Counted from the stretch's first letter, positions 1 to 6,362 are shown. The stretch is DNA of 9,699 nucleotides from Lachnospiraceae bacterium (GCA_014804285.1 JAAVAA010000071.1:11314-21012); one strand, 5' to 3'. Numbers and translations: made by a program. Notes: generated by a model from the sequence alone, not told the origin.

Positions 1-485
1 GTCGTCAGGATCTCCCCAATCCCTTCCGAAAGCGCCGTGCCACCCATAATACAGTATGGAACGTCAGCTCCAATCTTTACGCCCAACTTCTTCATCTCCT
101 CAAGACTCATGGAAAGATCAAACAACTCATTAAATCCGTGAAACACTGCGGCGGCATCAGTACTGCCCCCTGCCATACCTGCGGCAACAGGAATATTTTT
201 TTCCAAGGTAATCCTGACTCCCTGCCTGATGTTCTTTTCTTTTATTATAAGCTCTGCTGCCCGATAGATCAGATTGTCCTTTCCGACAGGCAGCGCCGCA
301 TTCCCCACAGACAGTTCAATCCCCGGTTCACTGCTTGCACAAAAGGTCAACTTGTCCCAAATATCCACGGTCTGCATGATCATTTTGACCTCATGATAAC
401 CGTCCATGCGCCGTCTAAGCACATCCAGACCCAGATTGATCTTGGCATAAGCCTTTCTCTCCACAAAATCCATTTCCCTAATCAT
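1..485 (-). CDS. ispE: 4-diphosphocytidyl-2-C-methyl-D-erythritol kinase, 5' part (cut by window edge)
   Basis: GHMP-family kinase of the MEP (non-mevalonate) isoprenoid pathway: a cytosolic enzyme that uses ATP to phosphorylate CDP-methylerythritol at the 2-hydroxyl. The first 161 residues are visible; the family is usually about 280-300, so the C-terminal part lies left of the window. Seen: the N-terminal AYAKINLGLDVL block with the conserved Lys15 and Asn17, the glycine-rich ATP-binding loop PVAAGMAGGSTDAAA (about 99-113), and KIGADVPYC with Asp141, the position of the catalytic aspartate in this family. The ATG at 485 is chosen because AAAGGAAGG lies just upstream and the protein then starts close to the KAYAKIN block; a second in-frame ATG at 473 has a poorer spacing. 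A sigma-A-like promoter lies at 552-581. The gene upstream (768) is divergent, so ispE starts a transcription unit here. Confidence 0.96.
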   Translation of the reverse strand, partial: MIREMDFVERKAYAKINLGLDVLRRRMDGYHEVKMIMQTVDIWDKLTFCASSEPGIELSVGNAALPVGKDNLIYRAAELIIKEKNIRQGVRITLEKNIPVAAGMAGGSTDAAAVFHGFNELFDLSMSLEEMKKLGVKIGADVPYCIMGGTALSEGIGEILT

Positions 486-551
486 GTCCTTCCTTTGGTC
501 TGCATGTGCATACCGTACTTTTGTATACATTATACATAAAGATTGTACTTA

Positions 552-581
552 ATTATATACATGAGGCGTATATTTCGTCAA
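552..581 (-). promoter_or_regulatory. Sigma-A-type promoter of ispE
   Basis: On the minus strand TTGACG (576-581) is followed after 18 bases by TATAAT (552-557). The -10 matches the consensus fully and the -35 at five of six positions. Transcription would start near 545, giving a leader of about 60 bases before the ispE ATG at 485. A second TATAAT-like element occurs nearer the gene (about 528-533) but has no matching -35. This is read from sequence only. Confidence 0.65.
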
Positions 582-706
582 GTTAACGTTTAGCAGCACT
601 GCTCCTTTGTGAACTCGATAATCAACTGTTGCCAGCGTCCATTCATTGTAAACAGACGGAATTCCCGTCACCCTTTAAAAAAATTTTTTTTCTTTCTAAA
701 AACCCC

Positions 707-734
707 TAAACTATTTCTCTCATTTGACCGATAC
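707..734 (+). promoter_or_regulatory. Sigma-D/sigma-28 (motility) type promoter of the 768 gene
   Basis: TAAA (707-710) is followed after 16 bases by ACCGATAC (727-734), close to the sigma-28 consensus TAAA-N15-GCCGATAA, with one extra base in the spacer. Transcription would start near 741-743, giving a leader of about 25 bases that keeps the strong AAGGAGG (754-760) ahead of the ATG at 768. An A7T8 tract (677-691) lies just upstream and could act as an UP element or a bend. The geometry supports this element over an overlapping sigma-A-like match that would start transcription inside the ribosome binding site. Confidence 0.6.
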
Positions 735-767
735 CAATATTACAAATATAACCAAGGAGGGTGAATT

Positions 768-1379
768 ATGAGCGTAAATGGAGTTACAGGTGCCAGCGAT
801 GCCTATAGCACATATGCTGCACAGCCGAAGACAAATACTGAGGCTAAAACTGAAACCAAAGCAACCGAAAAAGAGAAAACCGAATCTGCAGGTGCAGTGT
901 ACGAGCCGTCCAAAGAGGCGAAAGCTGCTGCAAGCAAAAAGACCTATAAGACGGATGCCAACCTGGTAGCCAAGCTGAAAGCAGATGCAGAAGCAAGAAC
1001 TTCACAGCTTCAGAGTCTTGTAGAGAAAATGCTGACAAAGCAGGGCCAGACCTATGGAAAGGCAAATGACATCTGGAGTGTTTTATCCAGTGGCAATTTC
1101 ACTGTTGATCCTGCTACCAAAGCACAGGCACAGGCTGATATCGCAGAAGATGGATATTGGGGTGTATCTCAGACCTCACAGCGTATTTTGGATTTCGCTA
1201 CCGCTTTAACAGGCGGCGATCCTGATAAGATCGAGGAGATGCGTGCTGCATTCCAGAAAGGCTATAAACAAGCTGAAAAGACCTGGGGCGGAAGTCTTCC
1301 CGATATTTCTCAGCGTACTTATGATGCCGTTATGAAAGGCTTTGATGACATGGCAAAGGCAGCTGGAATTAGTGAATAA
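768..1379 (+). CDS. Unknown 203-residue protein, probable motility-regulon member (DUF5610-like C-terminal part)
   Basis: I do not recognise a named gene. Residues 1-60 are low-complexity and rich in Ala, Lys, Glu and Thr, probably disordered, starting MSVNGVTGASDAYSTYAAQ. From about residue 62 the protein looks folded and helical: a KLKADAEARTSQLQSLVEKM helix, then DGYWGVSQTSQRILDFATAL (about 128-147), then GYKQAEKTWGGSLPDISQ and TYDAVMKGFDDMAKA (about 165-198). The order of the last blocks, with TxRIxDFA, GxxxA and TYDxxxxGxDD motifs, resembles what I remember of the DUF5610 family; this is recall, not a search. There is no signal peptide, membrane segment or cysteine. The start is secure: AAGGAGG lies seven bases before the ATG. 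It is the only plus-strand gene in the window, stands alone between a sigma-28-like promoter and a terminator (1411-1440), and so is a monocistronic unit. A flagellum-associated or exported role is inference. Confidence 0.9.
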   Translation: MSVNGVTGASDAYSTYAAQPKTNTEAKTETKATEKEKTESAGAVYEPSKEAKAAASKKTYKTDANLVAKLKADAEARTSQLQSLVEKMLTKQGQTYGKANDIWSVLSSGNFTVDPATKAQAQADIAEDGYWGVSQTSQRILDFATALTGGDPDKIEEMRAAFQKGYKQAEKTWGGSLPDISQRTYDAVMKGFDDMAKAAGISE

Positions 1380-1410
1380 TTGTATGTTATTCAACAAGTA
1401 ATGTAACCCA

Positions 1411-1443
1411 AAAGAAGAGTGTCCTTGACACTCTTCTTTTTCT
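1411..1443. terminator. Bidirectional intrinsic terminator shared by the convergent 768 gene and sipL-like gene
   Basis: A perfect 13-bp stem, AAAGAAGAGTGTC (1411-1423) with GACACTCTTCTTT (1427-1439), closes a three-base CTT loop. On the plus strand it runs into a T-rich tail (to about 1445), 32 bases after the stop of the 768 gene. On the minus strand it begins only about five bases after the TGA of the sipL-like gene and ends in a short TTTT run, so it can serve both. The plus-strand direction has the stronger tail. Confidence 0.9.
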
Positions 1444-1444
1444 T

Positions 1445-3016
1445 TCACATTCCCTTAACTATTAAGATTTTATCTCCGGCCTTCACTTCATCACCGGAAA
1501 GATTATTGGTCTGCCGGATAAGTGACACCGGCACGTAATAGCGTTTTCCGATATCCCAAAGGCTTTCTCCTTCTCTGACCATATAAACAGCAATCCCCGG
1601 CAATGCCGCCATCTTTTCCATATCCGGTTCGGATACAATAATCTGCTCTACAATCTTTTCCTGCCATTGTTTGTAAATATTGGAACGGAAGTAAAGAACA
1701 CATTTCACATCCACCTCGTTATTATCAATGATTGCAACCGTTACCTGGTCTACACAGGCGCTTACCGGATAAATACAGTCATCAAGCGTTCCTTCAGTTT
1801 CCAGCAAATATTCAAACGGAATACTTCCCCTTATCACTCCGTATTTGTCCCCTTCACTGCTGCATTCAAAAAAGATCTGCAATTCAACGGTCCCGGCGAT
1901 TGCAATCCCGCCATCTACCGCATTCTTTTCGCTGATCTGGAGATTGCTTGCTGTATGAAGAATCTTATGAATCATACTGTTTTCTTCCTGTGCCTTAAAA
2001 TGACCGGCTATTTTGGCTTTTCCGTTGCTTTTCGCCAGAAGCTTCCGAAAATCCGCATTTTTTTCCTGAACCGAAACCTCTTTCACGACACCGTAAACAT
2101 CCGAGAGAAGGTCAATGCTGTCTTCCTCATAAATGCAGATATCCAGATCCAGACACTGCTCAAAAGTAATTACTCTGTCCTCACCATCAAAGTCAGGACG
2201 TACTTCTATTTCCCTGTTCTCCGCCTTGAGACGTATTTCCGGAATCATTCCTTCCCTGCACCCGGGACATTCCAGGCTTCCTGCAAAAGGCAGGGTGGTC
2301 TCATAATGGCAAATTTCCTCTTCCTCGCCTTCTCCTCTGTACAAGAAAAAGGCATGCAGTTCACCTTGTAATGCAATTTTATCATCCAGCACTTTAAATT
2401 CTACAGTTCCCGGAACGACTTCCGACCAGATCATGGTTGTGATATTAGGAAAACTTCCGGGGATTTCCACTTCCTCTTTGATTCGGAAAATATCCTTCTT
2501 TTTCACTACCATTGCAGCTACATTTAAAGTCTTTTTTCGGAATTCTACCGGCTCCTCACTGTAAAGATCCACAGCCGTCTCTTCATCCCTGATCTCCTCG
2601 CAGCTAAGTGACAATCCAATCAAAGACTGCACACTGATCTTACGGGAATTGATCAGTCCAATGCTTAAATCCTCAATCTCCCAGTCTACGTTAACGCCGT
2701 CCCCGTTTCGGACTCCCTCCATGAAGACCATTTCCTCGAAAGGAATCTCTCCTTCCATACATGCAACATCGTTTCTTTCTCCTGTGCCGCTCCCCTTTTC
2801 CGCCAGATAGAGAACAGAAAACTCCAGTTTCCCCTTTACGGTCACGTGATCGTCCGTCACCTTTACCTCGTCAACTGCCATATTTCCTCTATCCAAAATC
2901 AGCTTTGCAGCATCCGGCCTGGAATCCGATATGATCACATCATCTTCCAGCGTCATCTGAGTAAATGCCTTGCATTTCACACAGTCCATATGTATATTCC
3001 GCTTGATCAGTTCCAC
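1445..3016 (-). CDS. sipL: SipL-like spore-coat assembly protein (three DUF3794/SPOCS repeats plus LysM)
   Basis: A 523-residue protein with DUF3794 (SPOCS) regions and a C-terminal LysM domain, the architecture of SipL, which binds SpoIVA on the forespore surface and is needed for coat assembly in Clostridioides difficile. Three related beta-rich units are visible: VKVTDDHVTVKGKLEFSVLY near 51-70, FKVLDDKIALQGELHAFFLY near 207-226 and IAIAGTVELQIFFE near 371-384. LysM spans about 477-520 (VYMVREGESLWDIGKRYY ... GDKILIV). There is no signal peptide or membrane segment, fitting a mother-cell cytosolic protein that ends up on the spore. I chose the GTG at 3016 because AGGGAGGT (3023-3030) precedes it at good spacing; the frame stays open to a TTG at 3091, but that lies upstream of the sigma-E-like promoter at 3047-3075. 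It forms a separate unit from pyrD. The exact name, rather than another DUF3794-LysM paralogue, is inference. Confidence 0.87.
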   Translation of the reverse strand: MELIKRNIHMDCVKCKAFTQMTLEDDVIISDSRPDAAKLILDRGNMAVDEVKVTDDHVTVKGKLEFSVLYLAEKGSGTGERNDVACMEGEIPFEEMVFMEGVRNGDGVNVDWEIEDLSIGLINSRKISVQSLIGLSLSCEEIRDEETAVDLYSEEPVEFRKKTLNVAAMVVKKKDIFRIKEEVEIPGSFPNITTMIWSEVVPGTVEFKVLDDKIALQGELHAFFLYRGEGEEEEICHYETTLPFAGSLECPGCREGMIPEIRLKAENREIEVRPDFDGEDRVITFEQCLDLDICIYEEDSIDLLSDVYGVVKEVSVQEKNADFRKLLAKSNGKAKIAGHFKAQEENSMIHKILHTASNLQISEKNAVDGGIAIAGTVELQIFFECSSEGDKYGVIRGSIPFEYLLETEGTLDDCIYPVSACVDQVTVAIIDNNEVDVKCVLYFRSNIYKQWQEKIVEQIIVSEPDMEKMAALPGIAVYMVREGESLWDIGKRYYVPVSLIRQTNNLSGDEVKAGDKILIVKGM

Positions 3017-3022
3017 AAAAAT

Positions 3023-3030
3023 ACCTCCCT
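3023..3030 (-). promoter_or_regulatory. Ribosome binding site that fixes the GTG start of the sipL-like gene
   Basis: On the minus strand AGGGAGGT ends six bases before the GTG at 3016. No comparable site precedes the alternative TTG at 3091. Starting at 3016 drops a hydrophobic, compositionally odd stretch of 25 residues and leaves the conserved N-terminus, in which the next methionine is residue 10. Confidence 0.85.
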
Positions 3031-3046
3031 GCGTGTACTTATTGTA

Positions 3047-3075
3047 AATGTATGCCGGCGGGAGGTAAAATATGA
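3047..3075 (-). promoter_or_regulatory. Sigma-E (mother-cell sporulation) type promoter of the sipL-like gene
   Basis: On the minus strand TCATATT (3069-3075) is followed after 14 bases by CATACATT (3047-3054). This matches the Bacillus/Clostridium sigma-E consensus, roughly KMATATT-N14-15-CATACAHT, at every position. The predicted start near 3040 leaves a leader of about 24 bases containing the AGGGAGGT site. Known biology fits: spoIVA and sipL genes are transcribed in the mother cell under sigma-E. Confidence 0.78.
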
Positions 3076-3107
3076 AATTTACGTTTAGCAAGGGAAGGGA
3101 CTAAGGC

Positions 3108-3145
3108 ATTGTTTAAACTTGCCTGACCAAAACAATACTCAGGCA
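3108..3145 (-). other. Interleaved inverted repeats after pyrD (possible RNA pseudoknot or 3' end structure)
   Basis: In minus-strand RNA, TGCCTGA (3145-3139) pairs with TCAGGCA (3126-3120), a 7-bp stem. ATTGTTT (3136-3130), inside its loop, pairs with AAACAAT (3114-3108), 3' of the stem. The arms alternate, which is H-type pseudoknot topology, with connecting segments of 2, 3 and 5 bases. No T-run follows, so this is not a standard terminator, yet it is the only clear structure between the pyrD stop (3199) and the sipL promoter. Confidence 0.4.
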
Positions 3146-3198
3146 TGCCATTCACAATATGTACGCCGCCATTTGCAGATATCTCCCCCATCAGTTCT

Positions 3199-4101
3199 TT
3201 ATTGTACCCCGCCAATCAACTCCTGAATATCCTCCACTCCATATTGCTCCATATAGCTTTCGATCCCTTCCACGATCTCCACCGTGGCATAAGGATTCAC
3301 AAAATTCATGGCTCCTACCGCAACTGCGCTGGCTCCTGCCAGAAGAAATTCAATGGCATCCTCCGCCGTGGCAATACCGCCCATTCCGACAACGGGTATT
3401 TTGACTGCCTGAGCCGTCTGATATACCATACGCACGGCCACCGGCTTAATTGCCGGTCCGGAAAGACCGCCTGTGTGATTGGCAAGTGCAAACGTCCGTC
3501 TGTGAACATCAATTTTCATCCCTGTCAGGGTATTGATCAAAGATACCGCATCCGCACCTGCCGCTTCTGCCGCTCTCGCCATTTCCGCAATATCCGTCAC
3601 ATTGGGGCTGAGCTTCATAATAACCGGCTGTTTTGCCGCCTTCTTGATCCGCGAGGTAATATCGTATAAGCAATCCGCCTTTTGTCCAAAAGCAATTGCA
3701 CCCTCCTTTACATTCGGGCAGGAAACATTGATCTCCAACATATCTACCGAAGTATCTCCCAGCCTTTCCACCACTTCAAGGTAATCCTCCACGCTTTTTC
3801 CACAGACATTTACAATCTTTACGGTGTCAAACTGCTCAAGAAAAGGCAGATCACGCTCAAGAAATACATCGATCCCCGGATTTTGCAGACCAATAGCATT
3901 CAGCATTCCGCCATAGGTTTCTGCCACTCTTGGAACAGGATTTCCTTCCCACGGGATATTTGCCACCCCTTTTGTAACAACTCCGCCAAGCCTGTTCAAA
4001 TCCACAAAATCACTGTATTCCATGCCGGATCCAAAGGTCCCCGATGCGGTCATGACAGGATTTTTAAACTCCACACCGGCAATTGTCACTTTTGTATTCA
4101 T
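3199..4101 (-). CDS. pyrD: Dihydroorotate dehydrogenase B, catalytic (FMN) subunit
   Basis: Class 1B dihydroorotate dehydrogenase: an FMN-containing TIM barrel that oxidises dihydroorotate to orotate, the fourth step of UMP synthesis, working in the cytosol as a heterotetramer with PyrK. The 300-residue length is normal. Seen: the N-terminal PVMTASGTFGSG (15-26), TKGV with Lys44, NAIGLQNPG (68-76), NVSCPNVKEG with the active-site base Cys128 typical of class 1, MKLSPNVTD (162-170), SLINTLTGM (187-195), and the phosphate-binding end GGLSGPAIKP (211-220) and GMGGIATAEDA (239-249). The ATG at 4101 shares one base with the pyrK stop (TGATG), with AGGAGGT at 4111-4117 inside the end of pyrK, so the two subunits are translationally coupled. 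It is the last gene of the pyrC-pyrK-pyrD unit. Confidence 0.97.
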   Translation of the reverse strand: MNTKVTIAGVEFKNPVMTASGTFGSGMEYSDFVDLNRLGGVVTKGVANIPWEGNPVPRVAETYGGMLNAIGLQNPGIDVFLERDLPFLEQFDTVKIVNVCGKSVEDYLEVVERLGDTSVDMLEINVSCPNVKEGAIAFGQKADCLYDITSRIKKAAKQPVIMKLSPNVTDIAEMARAAEAAGADAVSLINTLTGMKIDVHRRTFALANHTGGLSGPAIKPVAVRMVYQTAQAVKIPVVGMGGIATAEDAIEFLLAGASAVAVGAMNFVNPYATVEIVEGIESYMEQYGVEDIQELIGGVQ

Positions 4102-4886
4102 CAGATCTCCACCTCCTGTGCATCAAAAACCGGACCATCGGTACAGATTCTTGCATTGTTTACATGAGAATGATGATCCTTCCTTGTCGTTTTGCAGACA
4201 CATCCAAGACATGCTCCTACCCCGCAGGCCATTCTCTCTTCCAGAGAAATATAGGCTTTGATCTCATTCTGCGCCGCATAGTTTTTAATTGCCCGCAACA
4301 TAGGCATAGGCCCGCATGCCATCAGAACTCCCGGGCAAACTTTTTCCTGCTGCAGTGCATCCAACACATTTCCTTTCACACCCACGCTACCGTCCTCGGT
4401 GGCAGCCAGAACCTTTCCATACTTCTGAAGGTCATCATGTAGAAACAGATTCTTATCCCGGTAGCCGACTACGATAGTCGGGATACTGTCCTGTTCCTTC
4501 AGTTCCCTTGCAAGCTCCAGCATGGGCGGAATCCCGATTCCTCCTCCCAACAAGAGCACCTTTTTCCCTTTATGTTCCTCTACCGGAAATCCATTACCCA
4601 AAATTCCAAGCACTTCCACCTTCTGCCCTATCTGCCAGCCGGCAAACTCCGCCGTGCCTGCCCCTGCGATCCGGTACACCAGACGAATAGCGCCTTTTTG
4701 CCGATCCACCTGGCAAATGCTGATGGGTCTTGGCAATAAATGCGCCCCGTCGGTGGGATAAATTCCCACAAACTGACCGGCATGCGCCTCCTCTGCCAGC
4801 TCCGTCTCAAGCCACAAATCGTAAATATCCGGTGCAATCTTCTGCTGCGAAATCACCACCGTCTGTACCTTTTTTTTCCTGCTCAT
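4101..4886 (-). CDS. pyrK: Dihydroorotate dehydrogenase B, electron-transfer (FAD/2Fe-2S) subunit
   Basis: A 261-residue ferredoxin-reductase-like subunit that takes electrons from PyrD's FMN through a 2Fe-2S cluster and FAD to NAD. Seen: the N-terminal beta-barrel with the FAD motif LLPRPISI (50-57) and YRIAGAGTAE (71-80), the nucleotide-binding loop LLLGGGIGIPP (111-121), the CGPMPML block (191-197), and the cluster cysteines Cys221, Cys226, Cys229 and Cys248 in ERMACGVGACLGCVC and ARICTDGPVF. The ATG at 4886 is chosen because GGAGG (4893-4897) sits six bases upstream. An in-frame TTG at 4934 would add 16 residues with no ribosome binding site and would run through an intercistronic hairpin. 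It follows pyrC by 57 bases and overlaps pyrD by one base. Confidence 0.96.
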   Translation of the reverse strand: MSRKKKVQTVVISQQKIAPDIYDLWLETELAEEAHAGQFVGIYPTDGAHLLPRPISICQVDRQKGAIRLVYRIAGAGTAEFAGWQIGQKVEVLGILGNGFPVEEHKGKKVLLLGGGIGIPPMLELARELKEQDSIPTIVVGYRDKNLFLHDDLQKYGKVLAATEDGSVGVKGNVLDALQQEKVCPGVLMACGPMPMLRAIKNYAAQNEIKAYISLEERMACGVGACLGCVCKTTRKDHHSHVNNARICTDGPVFDAQEVEI

Positions 4887-4892
4887 ACTCTG

Positions 4893-4900
4893 CCTCCAAA
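4893..4900 (-). promoter_or_regulatory. Ribosome binding site that decides the pyrK start
   Basis: TTTGGAGG on the minus strand lies six bases before the ATG at 4886. The longer in-frame reading from the TTG at 4934 has nothing comparable, so the MSRKKK start is preferred. Confidence 0.8.
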
Positions 4901-4906
4901 TCTCAG

Positions 4907-4928
4907 GAGTTGGCTCTACCGCCAACTC
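4907..4928 (-). other. Intercistronic hairpin between pyrC and pyrK
   Basis: A perfect 8-bp inverted repeat, GAGTTGGC (4907-4914) with GCCAACTC (4921-4928), closes a six-base loop in the 57-base gap between the pyrC stop and the pyrK ATG. On the minus strand it is followed by CTGAGATTTGGAGG rather than a T-run, so it is not an intrinsic terminator. It may stabilise or separate the downstream message, and it ends ten bases before the GGAGG. Confidence 0.55.
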
Positions 4929-4943
4929 TACCAAATTTGATTC

Positions 4944-6266
4944 TCAAATTCTTGTTAACACTCCACTACGATTACAGCAATTTTTTATCTTATAGACAAT
5001 TTCGCCGCCACAGATTGTGGCATGAACCACGCCTGGCATTTCTTCTCCAAGGAAGGGGGAATTACAGGCTTTTGAAGCAAACTCTCTCACAATCCAATGC
5101 TCCTTAGGATCAAACAGAACAAGATCTGCCGGCGCTCCTTCTTTCAACATACCGCCCTCCAGACCGTACAGTTTACAGGGAGCCGTGCTCATCCGATGAA
5201 TCAGTCTGGGAAGTGTTAAAAATCCCTTTTCCACCAATTCACGAATTCCAAGGGATAATGCTGTCTCCAAACCGATAATGCCGCTTGGCGCCGCGGTAAT
5301 CGCCTGTTCCTTTTCCTGTCTGCTGTGAGGCGCATGATCAGTAGCGATCAATTCAATGGTTCCATCCGCCAGGCCTTCTATGATTGCCAGCCTGTCCTCC
5401 TCTTCGCGGAGAGGAGGGTTCATCTTTGCCATAGTTCCCTTTTCGATCGCTGCCTGCTGGGTAAGGGTAAAGTGGTGAGGTGTTGCCTCGGCATGAACAG
5501 AAATTCCTTTCTCTCTGGCCTGTCGCACCAGATCCACTGCTTCCTTTGTACTGATATGCTGAATTACAATATCAGCACCAGTCTCCTCTGCCAGCCCAAG
5601 ATCCCGTTCCACTAAGGTATATTCCGCTTCACGGGGAGAACCGCCGATTCCATAATAGTGGGCGGCCTCTCCTGCATGAATACCGTTATTCGTTATCAGC
5701 TTCGGATCTTCCTCATGAAAGCTGATTGGTTTACTCAGCCTTTTTGCACGCATCATGGCCTCTCTCACCAGCTTCGGATCAATAAGCGGGATCCCATCAT
5801 CTGTAAACCCCGCAGCTCCTGCTGCTGAAAGTTCTTCCATATCTGTAAGCTCTTTTCCCTTCATCTGCTTTGAAACATTAGCGCAGGAATGAATACGGAT
5901 ACCTGTCTTTTTTCCCTTTTTCAGCACATAGGAAAGAACTTCCTTTGTATCCACGCAAGGGCTTGTATTTGCCATCAGCACAATCTGGGTAAAGCCGCCC
6001 TTTTTGGCAGCCGCCGCTCCGGTATTTATATCTTCTTTATAAAGAAATCCGGGATCGCGGAAATGAACATGGGTATCCGCAAGCCCCGGCGCAATCATAA
6101 GACCTTCTGCCTTCAAAACAGGAATTCCTTCCGGTTCCTTTTCCTGTCCGCTTAAAATTCTGCTTATTCTTCCCTCCCGGATCAAAAGATCACCGGAATA
6201 AATCCGGTCTTTCTCCGGATCTACAAGCAGACCTCCTTTAATATAAAGATTTCCTCTTTTCACCAC
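4944..6266 (-). CDS. pyrC: Dihydroorotase (class I)
   Basis: Zinc amidohydrolase that reversibly cyclises N-carbamoyl-L-aspartate to dihydroorotate, the third step of pyrimidine synthesis, feeding the PyrD/PyrK enzyme encoded next. The 440-residue length fits class I. Seen: DTHVHFRDPG (64-73) with metal ligands His66 and His68 and the substrate-binding Arg70; MANTSP (98-103); FTDDG (154-158) with the bridging Asp; FHEED with His184; QHIST with His237; and ATDHAPH (308-314) with the catalytic Asp310. About 14 residues after GEIVYK, including a Cys-Cys pair, extend beyond the usual end. The start is GTG at 6266 with GAAAGG (6276-6281) nine bases upstream; a second GTG follows directly at 6263, so either could be used. 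An ATG at 6275 is out of frame. It is the first gene of the pyr unit, behind the promoter at 6334-6362. Confidence 0.95.
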   Translation of the reverse strand: MVKRGNLYIKGGLLVDPEKDRIYSGDLLIREGRISRILSGQEKEPEGIPVLKAEGLMIAPGLADTHVHFRDPGFLYKEDINTGAAAAKKGGFTQIVLMANTSPCVDTKEVLSYVLKKGKKTGIRIHSCANVSKQMKGKELTDMEELSAAGAAGFTDDGIPLIDPKLVREAMMRAKRLSKPISFHEEDPKLITNNGIHAGEAAHYYGIGGSPREAEYTLVERDLGLAEETGADIVIQHISTKEAVDLVRQAREKGISVHAEATPHHFTLTQQAAIEKGTMAKMNPPLREEEDRLAIIEGLADGTIELIATDHAPHSRQEKEQAITAAPSGIIGLETALSLGIRELVEKGFLTLPRLIHRMSTAPCKLYGLEGGMLKEGAPADLVLFDPKEHWIVREFASKACNSPFLGEEMPGVVHATICGGEIVYKIKNCCNRSGVLTRI

Positions 6267-6333
6267 CGTACCATGCCTTTCACAAATTTATGCACCCACT
6301 CAGCCCTGTCCATTTATAAGCTGCCAGAACATC

Positions 6334-6362
6334 ATTATACAATAAAATTGTCTGATGAACAA
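6334..6362 (-). promoter_or_regulatory. Sigma-A-type promoter of the pyrC-pyrK-pyrD unit
   Basis: On the minus strand TTGTTC (6357-6362) is followed after 17 bases by TATAAT (6334-6339). The -10 is perfect and the -35 weak (TTG only), typical of a regulated promoter. Transcription would start near 6327, giving a leader of about 60 bases before the GTG at 6266. That leader holds no terminator/antiterminator pair and no motif I recognise as a PyrR site. Confidence 0.6.

Larger units (their letters stand above)
486..767. other. 282-base divergent intergenic region between ispE and the 768 gene
   Basis: It holds the ispE promoter (552-581, minus), the sigma-28-like promoter (707-734, plus), a 15-base A7T8 tract (677-691) and a short inverted repeat GACGG-AATTC-CCGTC (655-669). 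A minus-strand open frame of 18 codons (590-646) lies between them; it lacks a ribosome binding site. I see no other structure. Confidence 0.7.

Noticed and set aside
138..539. A 133-codon plus-strand open frame antisense to ispE
   Set aside because: The minus strand encodes an unmistakable IspE with all its motifs here, and the frame runs past the ispE start into promoter DNA.
724..752. A sigma-A-like promoter, TTGACC-N17-TATAAC, overlapping the sigma-28-like element upstream of the 768 gene
   Set aside because: Transcription would begin near 759, inside the AAGGAGG at 754-760, leaving no ribosome binding site in the message. The sigma-28-like element gives a sensible leader.
1667..2371. 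A 234-codon plus-strand open frame antisense to the sipL-like gene
   Set aside because: It has no ribosome binding site and a Phe- and Ile-rich composition typical of the reverse strand of a Glu/Lys-rich gene. The minus-strand protein has clear family domains.
3017..3091. N-terminal extension of the sipL-like protein to a TTG at 3091
   Set aside because: It has no ribosome binding site, crosses the sigma-E-like promoter and adds 25 residues unlike the family N-terminus. The GTG at 3016 has an ideal site.
3039..3191. A 50-codon minus-strand frame across the pyrD-sipL intergenic region
   Set aside because: It has no ribosome binding site, overlaps the sigma-E-like promoter and the repeat structure, and its translation shows no recognisable pattern.
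4887..4934. N-terminal extension of pyrK to a TTG at 4934
   Set aside because: It would run through the intercistronic hairpin and lacks a ribosome binding site; the ATG at 4886 has GGAGG six bases upstream.
6349..6362. A Rex (redox sensor) operator inside the pyr palindrome, because of the TTGT...ACAA ends
   Set aside because: Rex sites in clostridia are about TTGTTAA-N4-TTAACAA with even spacing. Here the centre is seven bases and the inner arm bases do not fit.
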